64,000 nucleotides of DNA from Galeruca laticollis (lineage: Eukaryota; Arthropoda; Insecta; Coleoptera; Chrysomelidae): contig OY998176.1 of the NCBI GenBank assembly GCA_963921935.1, positions 170,992,445 to 171,056,444 of the forward strand, read 5' to 3'. This document shows, piece by piece, positions 36,061-46,274 of the stretch. The first letter of the stretch is position 1; each line of letters begins with the position of its first letter. The notes beneath the pieces were generated by a model. That model made no database searches and was not told the DNA's origin. It saw nothing but the letters and a program-made list of their open reading frames with translations. Position numbers and translations under genes: made by a program.

Positions 36061-37694
36061 AAATATTTAACTATTGTATACAATCGATAAATCAATTTAA
36101 GAGATTGCAATTTAATTTAGTATCTATTTTCTTTTAAAGTATATTTCAAAATAAAGAAATATAACAACAACAAGTAAATTACGTCGAGCGTAATATTATA
36201 CATAATTATAGTAACCACTGTATATATCATCACATATAATTTCAAACTAAATTCAATTATCACAATTTTATATTTTTGTAAACACTTTCGGAAACCCCGT
36301 ATATCGTATAAACTTTTAATTATTCGTATGAAACGTCAAGGTCAAAAGATCAACGCCAAATGCGACGTTTTGTTAATAGTTCGTATGGAGTGATTCGGAG
36401 TGACTATAGAAGTGCATAAAAACGTAGTGAATTTATCTACACTAACGCAATAATGGATATATTGATTTAGGAAAAACAATGTTTGTTTATCAACAATTGA
36501 ACTCTGAAAAACAAAATTAAAATAACTGAATGTTGTTGATTTTAAGCTTGTGGAGACGCCGTGAAAATAGATTAGAGGGAGGACGTGTTTAATTTTTCCT
36601 CTCCAAAATTCTTACAAAAACCCATATGACTTGTATAAATTATTAAAAACGTTAACTAAAGTGTCTAAAAGAACTTTAAAAGGTGAAATAAATAAAAATA
36701 TCTTCCGTATCATTAAAATTAAGTGAAACATTCGTGAAATCGACTAGACTTGGTAAGAATTATAATTACCTTATTAATATTACTTCGATGGACATCCAGG
36801 TATCTTTAGTTGATTAAGATACATCAGCTGGTGATATTAATCCATATATCGTCATTCCTACATCCTGGATTTTGTTTTTATTCGATCACAGCTGATCGTT
36901 TTTTCTCCAAGAGCATCACATTTCAACATTATGAAGAACTAACAATGAACATTATTTTCCGCGTGTATATTAAAATTTCTCCTATTAAAAACATTCACTG
37001 ATATATTTATATGTAGGTTAATCATTTCTAGTAACAATTCATTAGTTAAACATTAGTATTAATTATTCAATCTCCACTGATATAACGGACACAAAACACA
37101 AGATACATATTAAATACGTACTTACTAAATTTCATATAATAATTACTTAATACTTACTAAATTCAATAATAATAAATCTTAGACACATCATCTTTGCCTA
37201 CATTTTGTAAACTGAAACATATCACAATAGAACGACACACTATACGAATCGCATTAGAAAGATCTATGGTTGAGGTTGAACGTTCTGAATGTACATTCAA
37301 AACATAGAGTAGGAATAATTAAGCGAAATTTACTTGTTGCGTTGAATAATATTTATAGTTAATAAAAACGTTTATGCGAAGTTTGCGCAATGATAATATT
37401 CTAATGAATCTAAATATATAATATTAATTTGTTGATTTATTTAAAAGATTTCATTATTTCTCTCTTATTAATTATCCCTGAGATGCAGTGATTAAAAGGT
37501 AAAACAAATTTATAACATCATTGACTCATATAATATTTATTTTTGAATTGGAAATAGCGGCAAGCGAAACCAATTCTGGCGCCCATAATAAAATCAAAAT
37601 TAACTTAAATTAAATTAAATATATTCTAAAATAGCTCCCAACGTAGAGGCATAATTAAAACTAACAAATTTTACTATTATATAAAAATAATTAC

Positions 37695-37699
<5 letters not shown>
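36061..37699. other. AT-rich stretch, no recognised gene
   Basis: Very AT-rich. CTGGCGCCCATAAT near 37575 resembles a tRNA primer site but has no LTR beside it. Nothing else is supported. Confidence 0.45.

Positions 37700-37743
<44 letters not shown>
37700..37743. repeat. (TA)n microsatellite
   Basis: About 22 TA units. They abut the LTR piece at exactly the place where the intact LTR (34257-34267) has only about five TA units. Confidence 0.95.
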
Positions 37744-37747
<4 letters not shown>

Positions 37748-37955
37748 TGCCTTTTTTCTAGATAATTCTATATTGCGGCTTACACAGAAACAATTGGATC
37801 TCGCATTTTATAGATAAGACCGGTCACAAAAACAATGTCTAGATAGTCGCAATCGTAAACAATTCTAAGAACTCCCTGCGCATCCGCCATAATTTTAACT
37901 CCCATACATGGCTTAGTCAGATTCAGGGACTATACCAGTGTGCTGTTTCGTAACA
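37744..37955 (-). repeat. gypsy LTR fragment
   Basis: Reverse complement begins TGTTACGAAACAGCACACTGG and matches the first 5' portion of the LTR at 33986-34532. It stops at the (TA)n array. Confidence 0.88.
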
Positions 37956-38189
37956 CTAGAAAAGTCTTGGTAAGTAATATTATTTAATATTTCTTGTAAT
38001 TAAATGAATTCAAAAGAATCTCCTTATAGCTCGTGGTTTTCGCTCGATATTTCATTTAAAATATAATTTGTCTCTCATTTGCGAAAGCAGTGACGTGCGC
38101 TCTCTCTCTCTCTCTCTGTCTCTCTTCTCTATATACTTTTGATTTAAATTATATTATATTCTCATTGTCAAGTGTCTACCTTTTATAAA

Positions 38190-38550
38190 CAATGTCTGAA
38201 GCGAAGAAACTTGAACTCTCTGTTAACAATTGCTAATGATGCTTTCACTAATAAAGGCTGCAAAATAATATTGAATGTTGTTATAAATATATCGAAAATA
38301 TTCGTGATGATGTTCTTAGAGCTCATAATAGCATCATTTCTATTGTGCAGATTTTGATAATAATTAGTATCATATTCAAGCAGTTATTACTCAAATCTCC
38401 GAAGATATTATTAATACTAATAATCTAAACTACTCAAAATGTGACTACTCCTAGAACTAATTGTAATATTAGATTGCCCAAACTCGCTGTTCCTGTTCTT
38501 GACGGAAATTATCAACATTGGCAAACGTTTCATTGATATGTTTGATTTGA
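38190..38550 (+). pseudogene. BEL/Pao gag, 5' part
   Basis: The frame starts with KRRNLNSLLTIANDAFTNKG and, after shifts, reads RLPKLAVPVLDGNYQHWQTF.DMFDL. The LPKL..P.FDG....W..F.D.F pattern is typical of BEL/Pao Gag. It is interrupted at 38551 by the DUF4817 transposon and resumes at 45518. CT-rich sequence at 38098-38130 may be leader. Confidence 0.75.
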
Positions 38551-39049
38551 TATCCAGAAACTCTCCTGCCTAATGGAAACTACAGTTACTAGTGGTGATT
38601 TTAAGTCGATTTAGCTCAAATTACATGAATCCGAAAATGTTTCCTAAGGGAGCTACAGCCCTTTGAAGAAGACGTCCTCATATGAATTTTCTTAAAATTA
38701 CTCAAAAATTCCGTTACTTAAAATATTCAAACTTGGTATGATCAATAAACAGTTACAAACCAGTCGTTTGCTGTAAATAATTTTTTTTCCAGATCCATCA
38801 CAAGCGTGTCAGTTGGGGGTACCAACAGGTATTTTTATTTAAAAAAATGTATTTTCAAGTTTATTATGAATCCGACACCGAATTTGGGAAATTCAAGATA
38901 ATTTTCATAAAAAATGTTCTCTTCTTATAAATCTATATCATGAACCGTTTTCGAGAAAAATAAATTTAAACTTTTTGTGTTTCCCACATAAAATCATGTT
39001 GGATTATAATCTGTAATATCAAGTTGACTTTGAAAAATCAACAAATTGT
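38551..39049 (+). repeat. left long terminal inverted repeat
   Basis: Matches the reverse complement of 45015-45515, including GGGAGCTACAGCCCTTTGAA and the stretch near GCGTGTCAGTTGGGGG. Confidence 0.88.
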
Positions 39050-39069
39050 ACAGATACTGGTAACAAAAG

Positions 39070-39524
39070 TGTAGTGATCCCTAAAGGACAGTAACGGCAA
39101 AATGACATTAGCTTAGAAATAACATTTAAAATTTAAGTTAATATTAATTACAATATTTAGCGAGCGTTGATCTAGGAAGGCCAATGTTAGTTATGTGTGG
39201 AAGCACGTTCTAGTTACAATGTAAACAGACACGTTCAATTAATAGACGAAGGTCAGGCACGGAGTACAGCGTGCGTACACTTCCTATAAAATTAAAGTAT
39301 AACGAACCAGGATTATTAATTGTTATTGATAGTTTGAATAAGTCAATTGATATTATATTTTGTGTATTTTTAAATGTATTAAACGAGCCCAGTGATTTTG
39401 TATAAGTGATGTCGTTTATTCTACTCCCAAATACCGGTTACTAGGTAAGTGTTTTCCTCGAAGATAATATGCCTTTATGGTAAACGTAAAGTATACGAGG
39501 AACACTTACTAAGTAACCACCACA
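39070..39524 (+). repeat. 5' LTR of third gypsy
   Basis: 455 bp, TG...CA. The last 281 bp match 43467-43746. Confidence 0.85.
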
Positions 39525-39780
39525 TGGCGATACTGCAAAGTAAATGGTAAAATGGAAATTGTAATGGAAAAATTAATTGTATAATGGTATACATGGCGAT
39601 CCTGCGAAGTAAATGGTAAAATGGAAATGGTAATGTAAAAATTAATGGTATAATGGTAACAAATGGTTATGGTAAATTATCCTGCAAGTGAATGGTAAAA
39701 TTTCATCCTGCCAACGAAAAATAATGGTACAATTAATGATATAAGGGTAGATGATCCTGCGAAATAAATGGTGAGGTCAA
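39525..39780 (+). repeat. leader with repeated primer-site-like units
   Basis: TGGCGATACTGCAAAG follows the LTR. A near copy, TGGCGATCCTGCGAAG, lies about 70 bp later, and shorter ATCCTGC(A/G)A-type echoes occur at about 39678, 39705 and 39752, each followed by AATGGTAAAAT-like sequence. Confidence 0.75.
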
Positions 39781-39832
39781 GTGGAACTATATGGTTTTCT
39801 ATCTAAATTTGGGACTTTGGAGAAGAGAAACA

Positions 39833-40066
39833 ATGGGAGGTTCATCAACCAAACAAGAGGCAAAGGAAACGGGAATTGTCAACAACACTTTCATGGTACA
39901 GCAAGACAGTTTTGCGATGCACATAATGGTATTATTATATATTATAACTATAGCTTTCATCTTAAAATGTATTTGGTCATTATGGAAAACGCACCGAAGA
40001 GCGTTGAAAAGGGATATCAACCGAAGCATTGCGGCAAAGCAGACAACAGGAACTCTCACCGTGTAA
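39833..40066 (+). CDS. small membrane protein with N-myristoylation-type start (77 aa)
   Basis: Starting at the ATG at 39833, the protein begins MGGSSTKQE. Gly2 with Ser5-type residues fits an N-myristoylation signal. A single hydrophobic segment (residues about 28-45) and a basic flank (KTHRRALKRD) follow, giving a short membrane-anchored protein. A longer frame opens at 39791, but the MGGSS start is the more sensible one. It lies between the primer site and gag, where some insect gypsy elements have a comparable short ORF. Its role is unknown. Confidence 0.55.
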   Translation: MGGSSTKQEAKETGIVNNTFMVQQDSFAMHIMVLLYIITIAFILKCIWSLWKTHRRALKRDINRSIAAKQTTGTLTV

Positions 40067-40456
40067 AAATAATTGTAAGTACTTATGCATTCTATTCTTA
40101 TGAACGAATTTTTAAATGTCAATAACGTGGGAAGATTTTGAAGATAAGTTACGGTTAATTGTGGAAGAAGTTAATAAACAGGGAAAAAGGGTTTAGAAAA
40201 AGTAAACTCCTAAAAATCCTGATATACATATCGAAGTAATTATAGCATAGTAGGTCTTTATAATAATTTTGCTAAGGTATTAGCCAAAAATTGGAAAAAT
40301 TTAAGTTTAGTACAACAGGAGACTTGTAAAAATTATTCAAGTAGGATTAGGGATAAAGCTGATAGGGCATTTCAAGCGTTAAATTGTATTATCAACATAT
40401 CTACCTCTATATTTGAGGAAATTGACACTACTATATTACAAGCAATAAACAAACAG

Positions 40457-41782
40457 TTGAAAATGGCGACAAGTATGAATGATTTTATTAATTTTGCGAG
40501 TAAAGTTTTACCGAACGGATTTAATGGCGAACCAAGCAAATTACAGTCATTCTTAGACTCATTAGATTTACTACAAATAAACGCGACTGGTAACGAGGAA
40601 AATGTTATTCTACTAATCAAAACGAGACTAACGGGAAAAGCTAGAAGTTTAATCACGACGGAAAACTCCATTGCAGACATCAAGAATAAACTCAAAACGG
40701 GGATAAGAGGAGACAATCCAAGCCTTCTCTTAGAGAAACTTGGTAAAGTAAGACAAAATGGAAAAGATGTAACACAGTATGCAGCAGAAATAGAAAAATT
40801 GGCGGAAAGATTACAGGCAGCATACATATCGGAAGGTATGCCCGAACGACTAGAAAAATATACTAAGGAAGCAACGATTAAGGCAGTAACTACGAATGCC
40901 ACAGCGGATGCAACCAAAACAATTATTGCAGCGCGAAGTTTTGAAACTACACAAGAGGTACTATCAAAATTGATTCCAGTGGAAGGTATAGTAGGACAAC
41001 AACAAGTCTTACACAAGAGGGATAACAGGAATTTCTTCAGGAAGTCAAACTATGACTTTAGGAATAATCACCGGCGAAGAAACAACAGAGGATTTTATAA
41101 CGGTAATCATTCAGGAAGAACATTTCGACAGTATAATCAAGGGAACAACTATGGCAGATACGAAAATTTTAATAAAGATAGGAAATACAATAATAATGGA
41201 AATCACAATAATCGAGTCAACAATAATGTGAGAATATGCAAGATAGAAGAGAAAATTGAAGAAATGAGCAGACAAATAGCACAATTGAAGAAAGAAAACT
41301 ACGATTTAAAGATGGAAAATATGGAACTGAAGGGAAAAACAGAATTTTTGCAAGGAAACATGACACAGACACAAGAATATTTTAGAGAAAAAATTTTAAT
41401 AATACATGGTATAGAAGAAGAAAACGAAGGAGATGAGGAACAACTAGAAAACAAATTAGATGTAATGAACAAGGTTAATAATAACACAATTGATGTTAAA
41501 AAAGATATTTTGAAATGTAAAAGATTAGGAAACAAAACCAGTAACAGAAATAGGCGAGTACTAATAATGATGAAAGATGTGAATAAGAAAGTAGAGACTT
41601 TGAACGGTACGAATAAATTAAAAGGAACGAAGATATACATTGATGAAGATTACTCAAAAGATATATTGGAACAGAGAAAACAGCTTATAAGATACATGAA
41701 ACAGGCGAGAGAAAGTGGAGCTAAAGCTAAGATAATTGATAATACATTAATGATTAACGACAACGTGTACAGTTTTAAATAA
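40457..41782 (+). CDS. gag: Gag fused in frame to LINE ORF1p-like coiled coil and RRM-type domain
   Basis: Residues 1-about 180 are gypsy Gag-like (NGEPSKLQSFLDSLDLL, QYAAEIEKLAERL). About 185-255 is an Arg/Asn-rich nucleic-acid-binding tail, without knuckles. From about residue 258 (nt about 41230) the character changes to a coiled coil (EEKIEEMSRQIAQLKKENYD), then REKILIIHGIEEE, KRLGNK and a tail ending KAKIIDNTLMINDNVY. That succession is the L1-type ORF1p/Transposase_22 pattern. The single frame is uninterrupted across the junction. Where protease should follow, only LINE-like sequence and then RNase H are found. Confidence 0.8.
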   Translation: MKMATSMNDFINFASKVLPNGFNGEPSKLQSFLDSLDLLQINATGNEENVILLIKTRLTGKARSLITTENSIADIKNKLKTGIRGDNPSLLLEKLGKVRQNGKDVTQYAAEIEKLAERLQAAYISEGMPERLEKYTKEATIKAVTTNATADATKTIIAARSFETTQEVLSKLIPVEGIVGQQQVLHKRDNRNFFRKSNYDFRNNHRRRNNRGFYNGNHSGRTFRQYNQGNNYGRYENFNKDRKYNNNGNHNNRVNNNVRICKIEEKIEEMSRQIAQLKKENYDLKMENMELKGKTEFLQGNMTQTQEYFREKILIIHGIEEENEGDEEQLENKLDVMNKVNNNTIDVKKDILKCKRLGNKTSNRNRRVLIMMKDVNKKVETLNGTNKLKGTKIYIDEDYSKDILEQRKQLIRYMKQARESGAKAKIIDNTLMINDNVYSFK

Positions 41783-41917
41783 CTAGAAGAAAGGAAGAAT
41801 AAATTAGAAATACAAACAGGATGGAATAAATCAGCATATAAGGAAAATAACGAAACTAATCCGAAAATTTTGGACAAAATTTTCAGCGATAAAAGTTTTA
41901 ATCAAGCCAGAAGTAAA

Positions 41918-43525
41918 TACATTGTCTAGAAGAAAAATGTGAAATCGATTTGGAAGAATATGATTTTGAAATACAGTATGTTAAAGGTATAGCGAACTAC
42001 GCGGACCACATATCGAGAATATCCATAGAAGAACTTAAGGATTTATACATAAATAATTCACTTGTCTTAGCAATCACAAGAGCACATACGCGAAAAGAAA
42101 ACGCTCAAGTAGAAGAGGATCAAAGGAATAACGTAGAAACAAAGGAAGTAAGAATACAAAAACCTGCAGTAGTAAAAGTTTTAAATAATCTTGAGGCACA
42201 TAAATTACCAATTTTACACTTCGTGGCTCCGTATCTCACTAAGGATGAGCATTCAGATCAAAAATAGATTGAAATTAAGTGAAGCCTTAAATACCAGATT
42301 ACACAACTTCGACTTAGGATGAACGTTGGAAAAGCTTGAAGAGCTATCGGTAAGAAATGAAGTAAAAGGAATGAAAATATATACAAATGATGATATATTC
42401 AAAAAGTGCACAGTAGAAGAGTTTATAGAAGTAGGAAATCAAAGGTTAAAAAGAATTCAAGTATGTATATGCGAAGTACCAAAAACGGTACAGCTAAAAG
42501 AAAAGATCCAAGAGATATTAGAAAGACACCACAACGATCCAATGTTTGGAGGACATGTAGGAAATAATAGATTATTAAAGAAATTAAGAGCAAACTTCAA
42601 GTGGAAAAACATGTAGAAAGACGTAAGGAAGTATGTAAAGAATGGTCATAAATGTCAAGTGAATAAAGCGATGCCTAATCATAAAGAGAAATTTGTCATA
42701 ACAGATACATCTATAAAACCGTTTGATATTATTCACATAGACACAATAGGTCCGTTCGTAGAAAGTAACAACGGGAATCGTTACTGTATCACAGTATTAT
42801 GCGAATTAACTAAATACGCAGTTATGATACCGGTTCAGAATGAGGAAGCACACACTATAGCAAAAGGAATATTCGACAATTTTATACCGAATTACGGACT
42901 GATGAAGGAGATAAGGACAGATCAAGGGATGGAATATAAGAACGAAATAATGAAGAATTTAGCGGAACTTTTAAATATAAAACATAATTTTTCAACAGCA
43001 TACCATCACGAAGCAATAGGTAGTTGTGAAAGATTACATAGGACATTTAATGAATATATAAGAAACTTTATCAAAGATTCTAGGGATAACTGGTGCGAGT
43101 TTGTGAGAATGTTTGCATATTGTTATAATACAACACCAAACACGTATCACGGATACACTCCTTTTGAATTATTATACGGGAGAAAACCCAATTTGCCAGA
43201 ATTTTTAAATGTGAAAATTGAACCGTGTTACAATTTTGGAAGATACGATAAAAAATTAAAGTACAAGTTACAATACGCTAATGAAAGAGCCAGACAGTTT
43301 TTAATAAATAATAAATTAAGTAGAGTCAATAATAGTGAAAAGGATTCTTTACCTGTAAATTTTAGAATAGGGGAATTAGTTATTTTAAAAAATGAAGGGA
43401 GAAATAAATTTGATCCACATTATTTAGGTCCGTTTAAAATAACGGGAATAAAGGGCGTAAATTGTGAGACGAAGGTCAGGCACGGAGAACAGCGTGCGTA
43501 CACTTCCTATAAAATGAAAGTATAA
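41918..43525 (+). pseudogene. pol: gypsy pol remnant: RNase H tail and integrase
   Basis: LEEYDFEIQYVKGIANYADHISRI (41953-42024) is the end of RNase H. After a linker and a frameshift (between 42267 and 42326) comes the integrase HHCC region: RHHNDPMFGGHVGN, then TAG at 42614-42616, then VKNGHKCQ with the first Cys of CxxC lost. The catalytic core has IDTIGPF, RTDQGMEY and SCERLHR. A GPF-type C-terminal domain ends inside the 3' LTR copy (TAA 43523-43525). The protein is missing all upstream enzymatic domains. Confidence 0.88.
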
Positions 43526-43746
43526 CGAACCAGGATTATTAATTGTTATTGATAGCTTGAATAAGTCAATTGATATTATATTTTGTGTATTTTTTAATGT
43601 ATTAAACGAGCCCAGTGATTTTGTATAAGTGATGTCGTTTATTCTACTCCCGAATACCGGTTACTAGGTAAGTGTTTTCCTCAAAGATAATATGCCTTTA
43701 TGGAAACGTAAAGTATACGAGAGACACTTACTAAGTAACCACCACA
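43467..43746 (+). repeat. partial 3' LTR of third gypsy
   Basis: Matches 39244-39524 with several differences. The first 174 bp of the LTR are missing, and the integrase reading frame runs straight into it. Confidence 0.85.
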
Positions 43747-43889
43747 AAAGTCGTAATTATTAATTTGCTTACATTGTTTTGGAAATGTTAAATTAATTTT
43801 ATTCCGTGAGGGTATAAAACAACAATCAACATTAAAAAAAACAAAGTTAGAGATAATTACCAACAGAAATGAGAGAATTAATTTCACAA

Positions 43890-44937
43890 CAGATGCTCTA
43901 CATGACGACCATTTGTCTCAATACGCTAATATATTCTTTTCTCTAAAGATCGTCTAATTTTGGCAGAAATTCCTGCATTATTTCTAGTTTCATTACAAGC
44001 GTCTGAAGTCTTTGCCACAGAGGATTACGGGTTTAAATTGGAACAGCATAGACTATTGGTTTTAAATAACCCCAAATACAAAAATCTGGAGATCTTGGGA
44101 GCCAGTTAACTGGACCACCTCTTCCAATCCGTTTATCGTAATAGTTATTGTCGATATATTGAAGAACCTCTCTACTAAAATGAGTAGGGCAGCCGTCGTG
44201 TATGAACCATAAATTATTTCGAATCATCAGGGGAACCTCATCTATTAAATTAGGTGAATTATTTTGTAGGAAATTAAGATATTATTGTCCTGTTAAACGG
44301 CTAGGAAGCTCTACGGGTCCCAGAAGCTGATTACCGATGACACTTATCCAAACAGTTATACTAAATCTTTGCTGGTGCTTTTTCTACTGTTGCATGAGGA
44401 TTATCACCAATGTAGGCATAATGATGAGCATTATGTAAATTAAAAATTCGTCTTTGGTAAACTTAGATTCATCGGAAAATAAAAGATTGGAAAAGAAATT
44501 AGGATCCTGATTTTTTTTGTTCCGCAAAATCTATGCGGGCAGGGAAATCACCGTCTACCATGGCATGGACTTTTTGAAAATGGAAAGGATGAAGGTTTTC
44601 TTTATGAATAATATTCCATATGGAAGACTTGGAAATGCCAGAATACATAGCGGCGAGTCTTCTGGTGCTAACGTCAGGATTATTTTCGATTTCAATCAAA
44701 ATATCGTCACATTATCACATCAGGTCGTCTACCAGTTTCAGTATTTTTAGGTACTACTGAGCCACTTTCTCGTGATCTTTGGTGTACGGCTACAAATGTT
44801 GCGCTAGCAGGATGCCTTCTATTTGGAAATGTTTCCGCATATCTTCGCTCTGCTGCACGAGTGTTACATTGTACTTCGCCATAAACTAAATGCATATCAG
44901 CATATTCTTCAATCGAAAAATAAACCATTTTGATCAA
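43890..44937 (-). pseudogene. DUF4817-domain transposase, degraded
   Basis: From 44937 down: FSIEEYADMHLVYGE, RRYAETFPNRRHP (DUF4817 helix-turn-helix region), NPDVSTRRLAAMYSG, HPFHFQKVHAM and DFPARIDF. A poorly preserved catalytic centre follows, then WFIHDGCPTHFSREV, GRGGPVNWLPRSPD and WGYLK (near 44033-44220), and NGRHVEHLL at the end (43890). The order and motifs match transposases of the IS630-Tc1-mariner superfamily common in arthropods. Several frameshifts and stops are present, and the middle catalytic part is unreadable in one frame. Confidence 0.85.
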
Positions 44938-45014
44938 ATTAACTATTATTTTTTACCTTTCACACACCATAACAATAATAACTGTTTAGAATCTAAATAA
45001 TTTGACACATTGTG

Positions 45015-45515
45015 ACATTTTGTTGATTTTTCAAAGCCAACTTGATATTACAGATTATAATCCAACATGATTTTATGTAAGAAACACAAAAAGTTCAAAT
45101 TTATTTAACTCTAAAACGGTTCATTATATCAATTTGAAAGAAGAGAATATTTTTTATGAAAATTATCTTGAATTTTTCAAATTCGGTTTCGGATGCATAA
45201 AAACGTGAAAATAAGAATTTTTTAATAAAAATACCAGTTGGTCCCCCCAACTGACACGCTTCTGATGGATCTAGAAAAAATTTATTCACAGCAAACGACT
45301 GGTTTGTCTGTTTATTGATTATACCAAGTTTAAATATTTTAAGTAACGGTATTTTTGAGTAATTTGAAGAAAACTCATATGAGGACGTCTTCTTCAAAGG
45401 GCTGTAGCTCCCTTAGGAAGCATTTTCGGATTAAGGTTATTTGTGCTAAATCGACTTTCAATCAACTCTAGTAACTGTAGTTTCCGTTCAGCAGGAGAGT
45501 TTCTGGACACCCTAT
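45015..45515 (-). repeat. right long terminal inverted repeat
   Basis: Partner of 38551-39049. Open frame 45101-45397 in it is not considered coding. Confidence 0.88.
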
Positions 45516-45517
45516 AT

Positions 45518-46215
45518 AATAATGACTCGTTGGCCAATGCACATTAGTTAGATTGTTTATTGACATCCAACTCTTCAGTCGCTTATGATCTCGTTTCTAG
45601 TGTACTTTTTCGTAGTAATACTTATGTTGTAGCATACAATAGACTCGAAAACGCTTTGATAAACAGTTCTTAATTTCTCACTCCCATTGGCAGGCTTTAG
45701 AATTTACTTCTGCAATGGCTTTACGTAAGATGACTAATAGTTTTCAGAAATTGGCCATTTTAGAAAAGTTAGGTTATAATGTCAAGAATTGGGATTTCAT
45801 ACTCTACAATATACTGTTAGACAAATTAGATAACAATACTAAAACTCGCTCTGAGCTGTAATATAAGAATAATCTACCTGATGAATATCATACTACGCTT
45901 ATGGAGTTTTTAGAAACTCAATGTGATGGTGTGGATAGTGTTCGTATTTCTGACGTTGATGTCAATGCACGCGCTCTTGCAAATAATGGGAATAAAGCCA
46001 TTTCAGTAAAGCTACTGTTGCTCCTCCAAAAATGTTCTCTTCACCTAAAATTAAAAGTACTCCAAAACACACTCCTTAAAAATAACGAATTAGTAGTGCA
46101 TTTACTACGACTGTGACTCGAAAATAAATTGTCAATTATGCCATCAGCAACATTTAATATACAATTGTCAACAGTGCCGGACTTTAGAGCTTTACGCAAG
46201 TCGAATTCATGCCGC
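45518..46215 (+). pseudogene. BEL/Pao gag, 3' part with CCHC-type finger
   Basis: Resumes after the transposon: NNDSLANAH, YNRLENALINS, ALRKMTNSFQKLAILEKLGYNVKNWDF, LLDKLDNNTKTRSE, LMEFLETQCD, then CQLCHQQHLIYNCQQC, the BEL/Pao Gag zinc finger. There are multiple stops and shifts. Continuity with 38190-38550 is clear from the order of conserved blocks. Confidence 0.82.
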
Positions 46216-46274
46216 CCCTAATTTTGTAAAATAAAATCGACATGTAATATAAAAACTTACCTGTGTTACAAAAA

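Larger units (their letters stand above)
39070..43746 (+). mobile_element. third gypsy element, recombinant with LINE sequence
   Basis: AAAG duplication at 39066-39069 and 43747-43750. The 5' LTR is 39070-39524 (TGTAGTGATCCC...CCACCACA) and the primer site starts at 39525. A short extra ORF, gag fused to LINE-derived sequence, an RNase H tail, integrase and a partial 3' LTR follow. The protease, RT and most of RNase H are absent. The element is inserted in the DUF4817 transposon. Confidence 0.9.
38551..45517 (-). mobile_element. DUF4817-type IS630-Tc1-mariner transposon with about 500-bp inverted termini
   Basis: 38551-39049 and 45015-45515 are inverted copies. On minus the right end reads TATAGGGTGTCCAGAAACTCTCC-type sequence next to TA. 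The left end lacks a few terminal bases (TATCCAGAAACTCTCC). The transposase is on minus next to the right terminus. The element is split by the gypsy element at 39070-43746 and lies inside BEL/Pao gag. Confidence 0.85.

Noticed and set aside
37570..37590. TGGCGCCC primer-site-like word
   Set aside because: No LTR end immediately before it, so it cannot be tied to an element.
45101..45397. 98-codon minus-strand ORF
   Set aside because: Lies within the long inverted terminus of the DUF4817 transposon. The inverted copy at 38600-39000 does not keep the frame.
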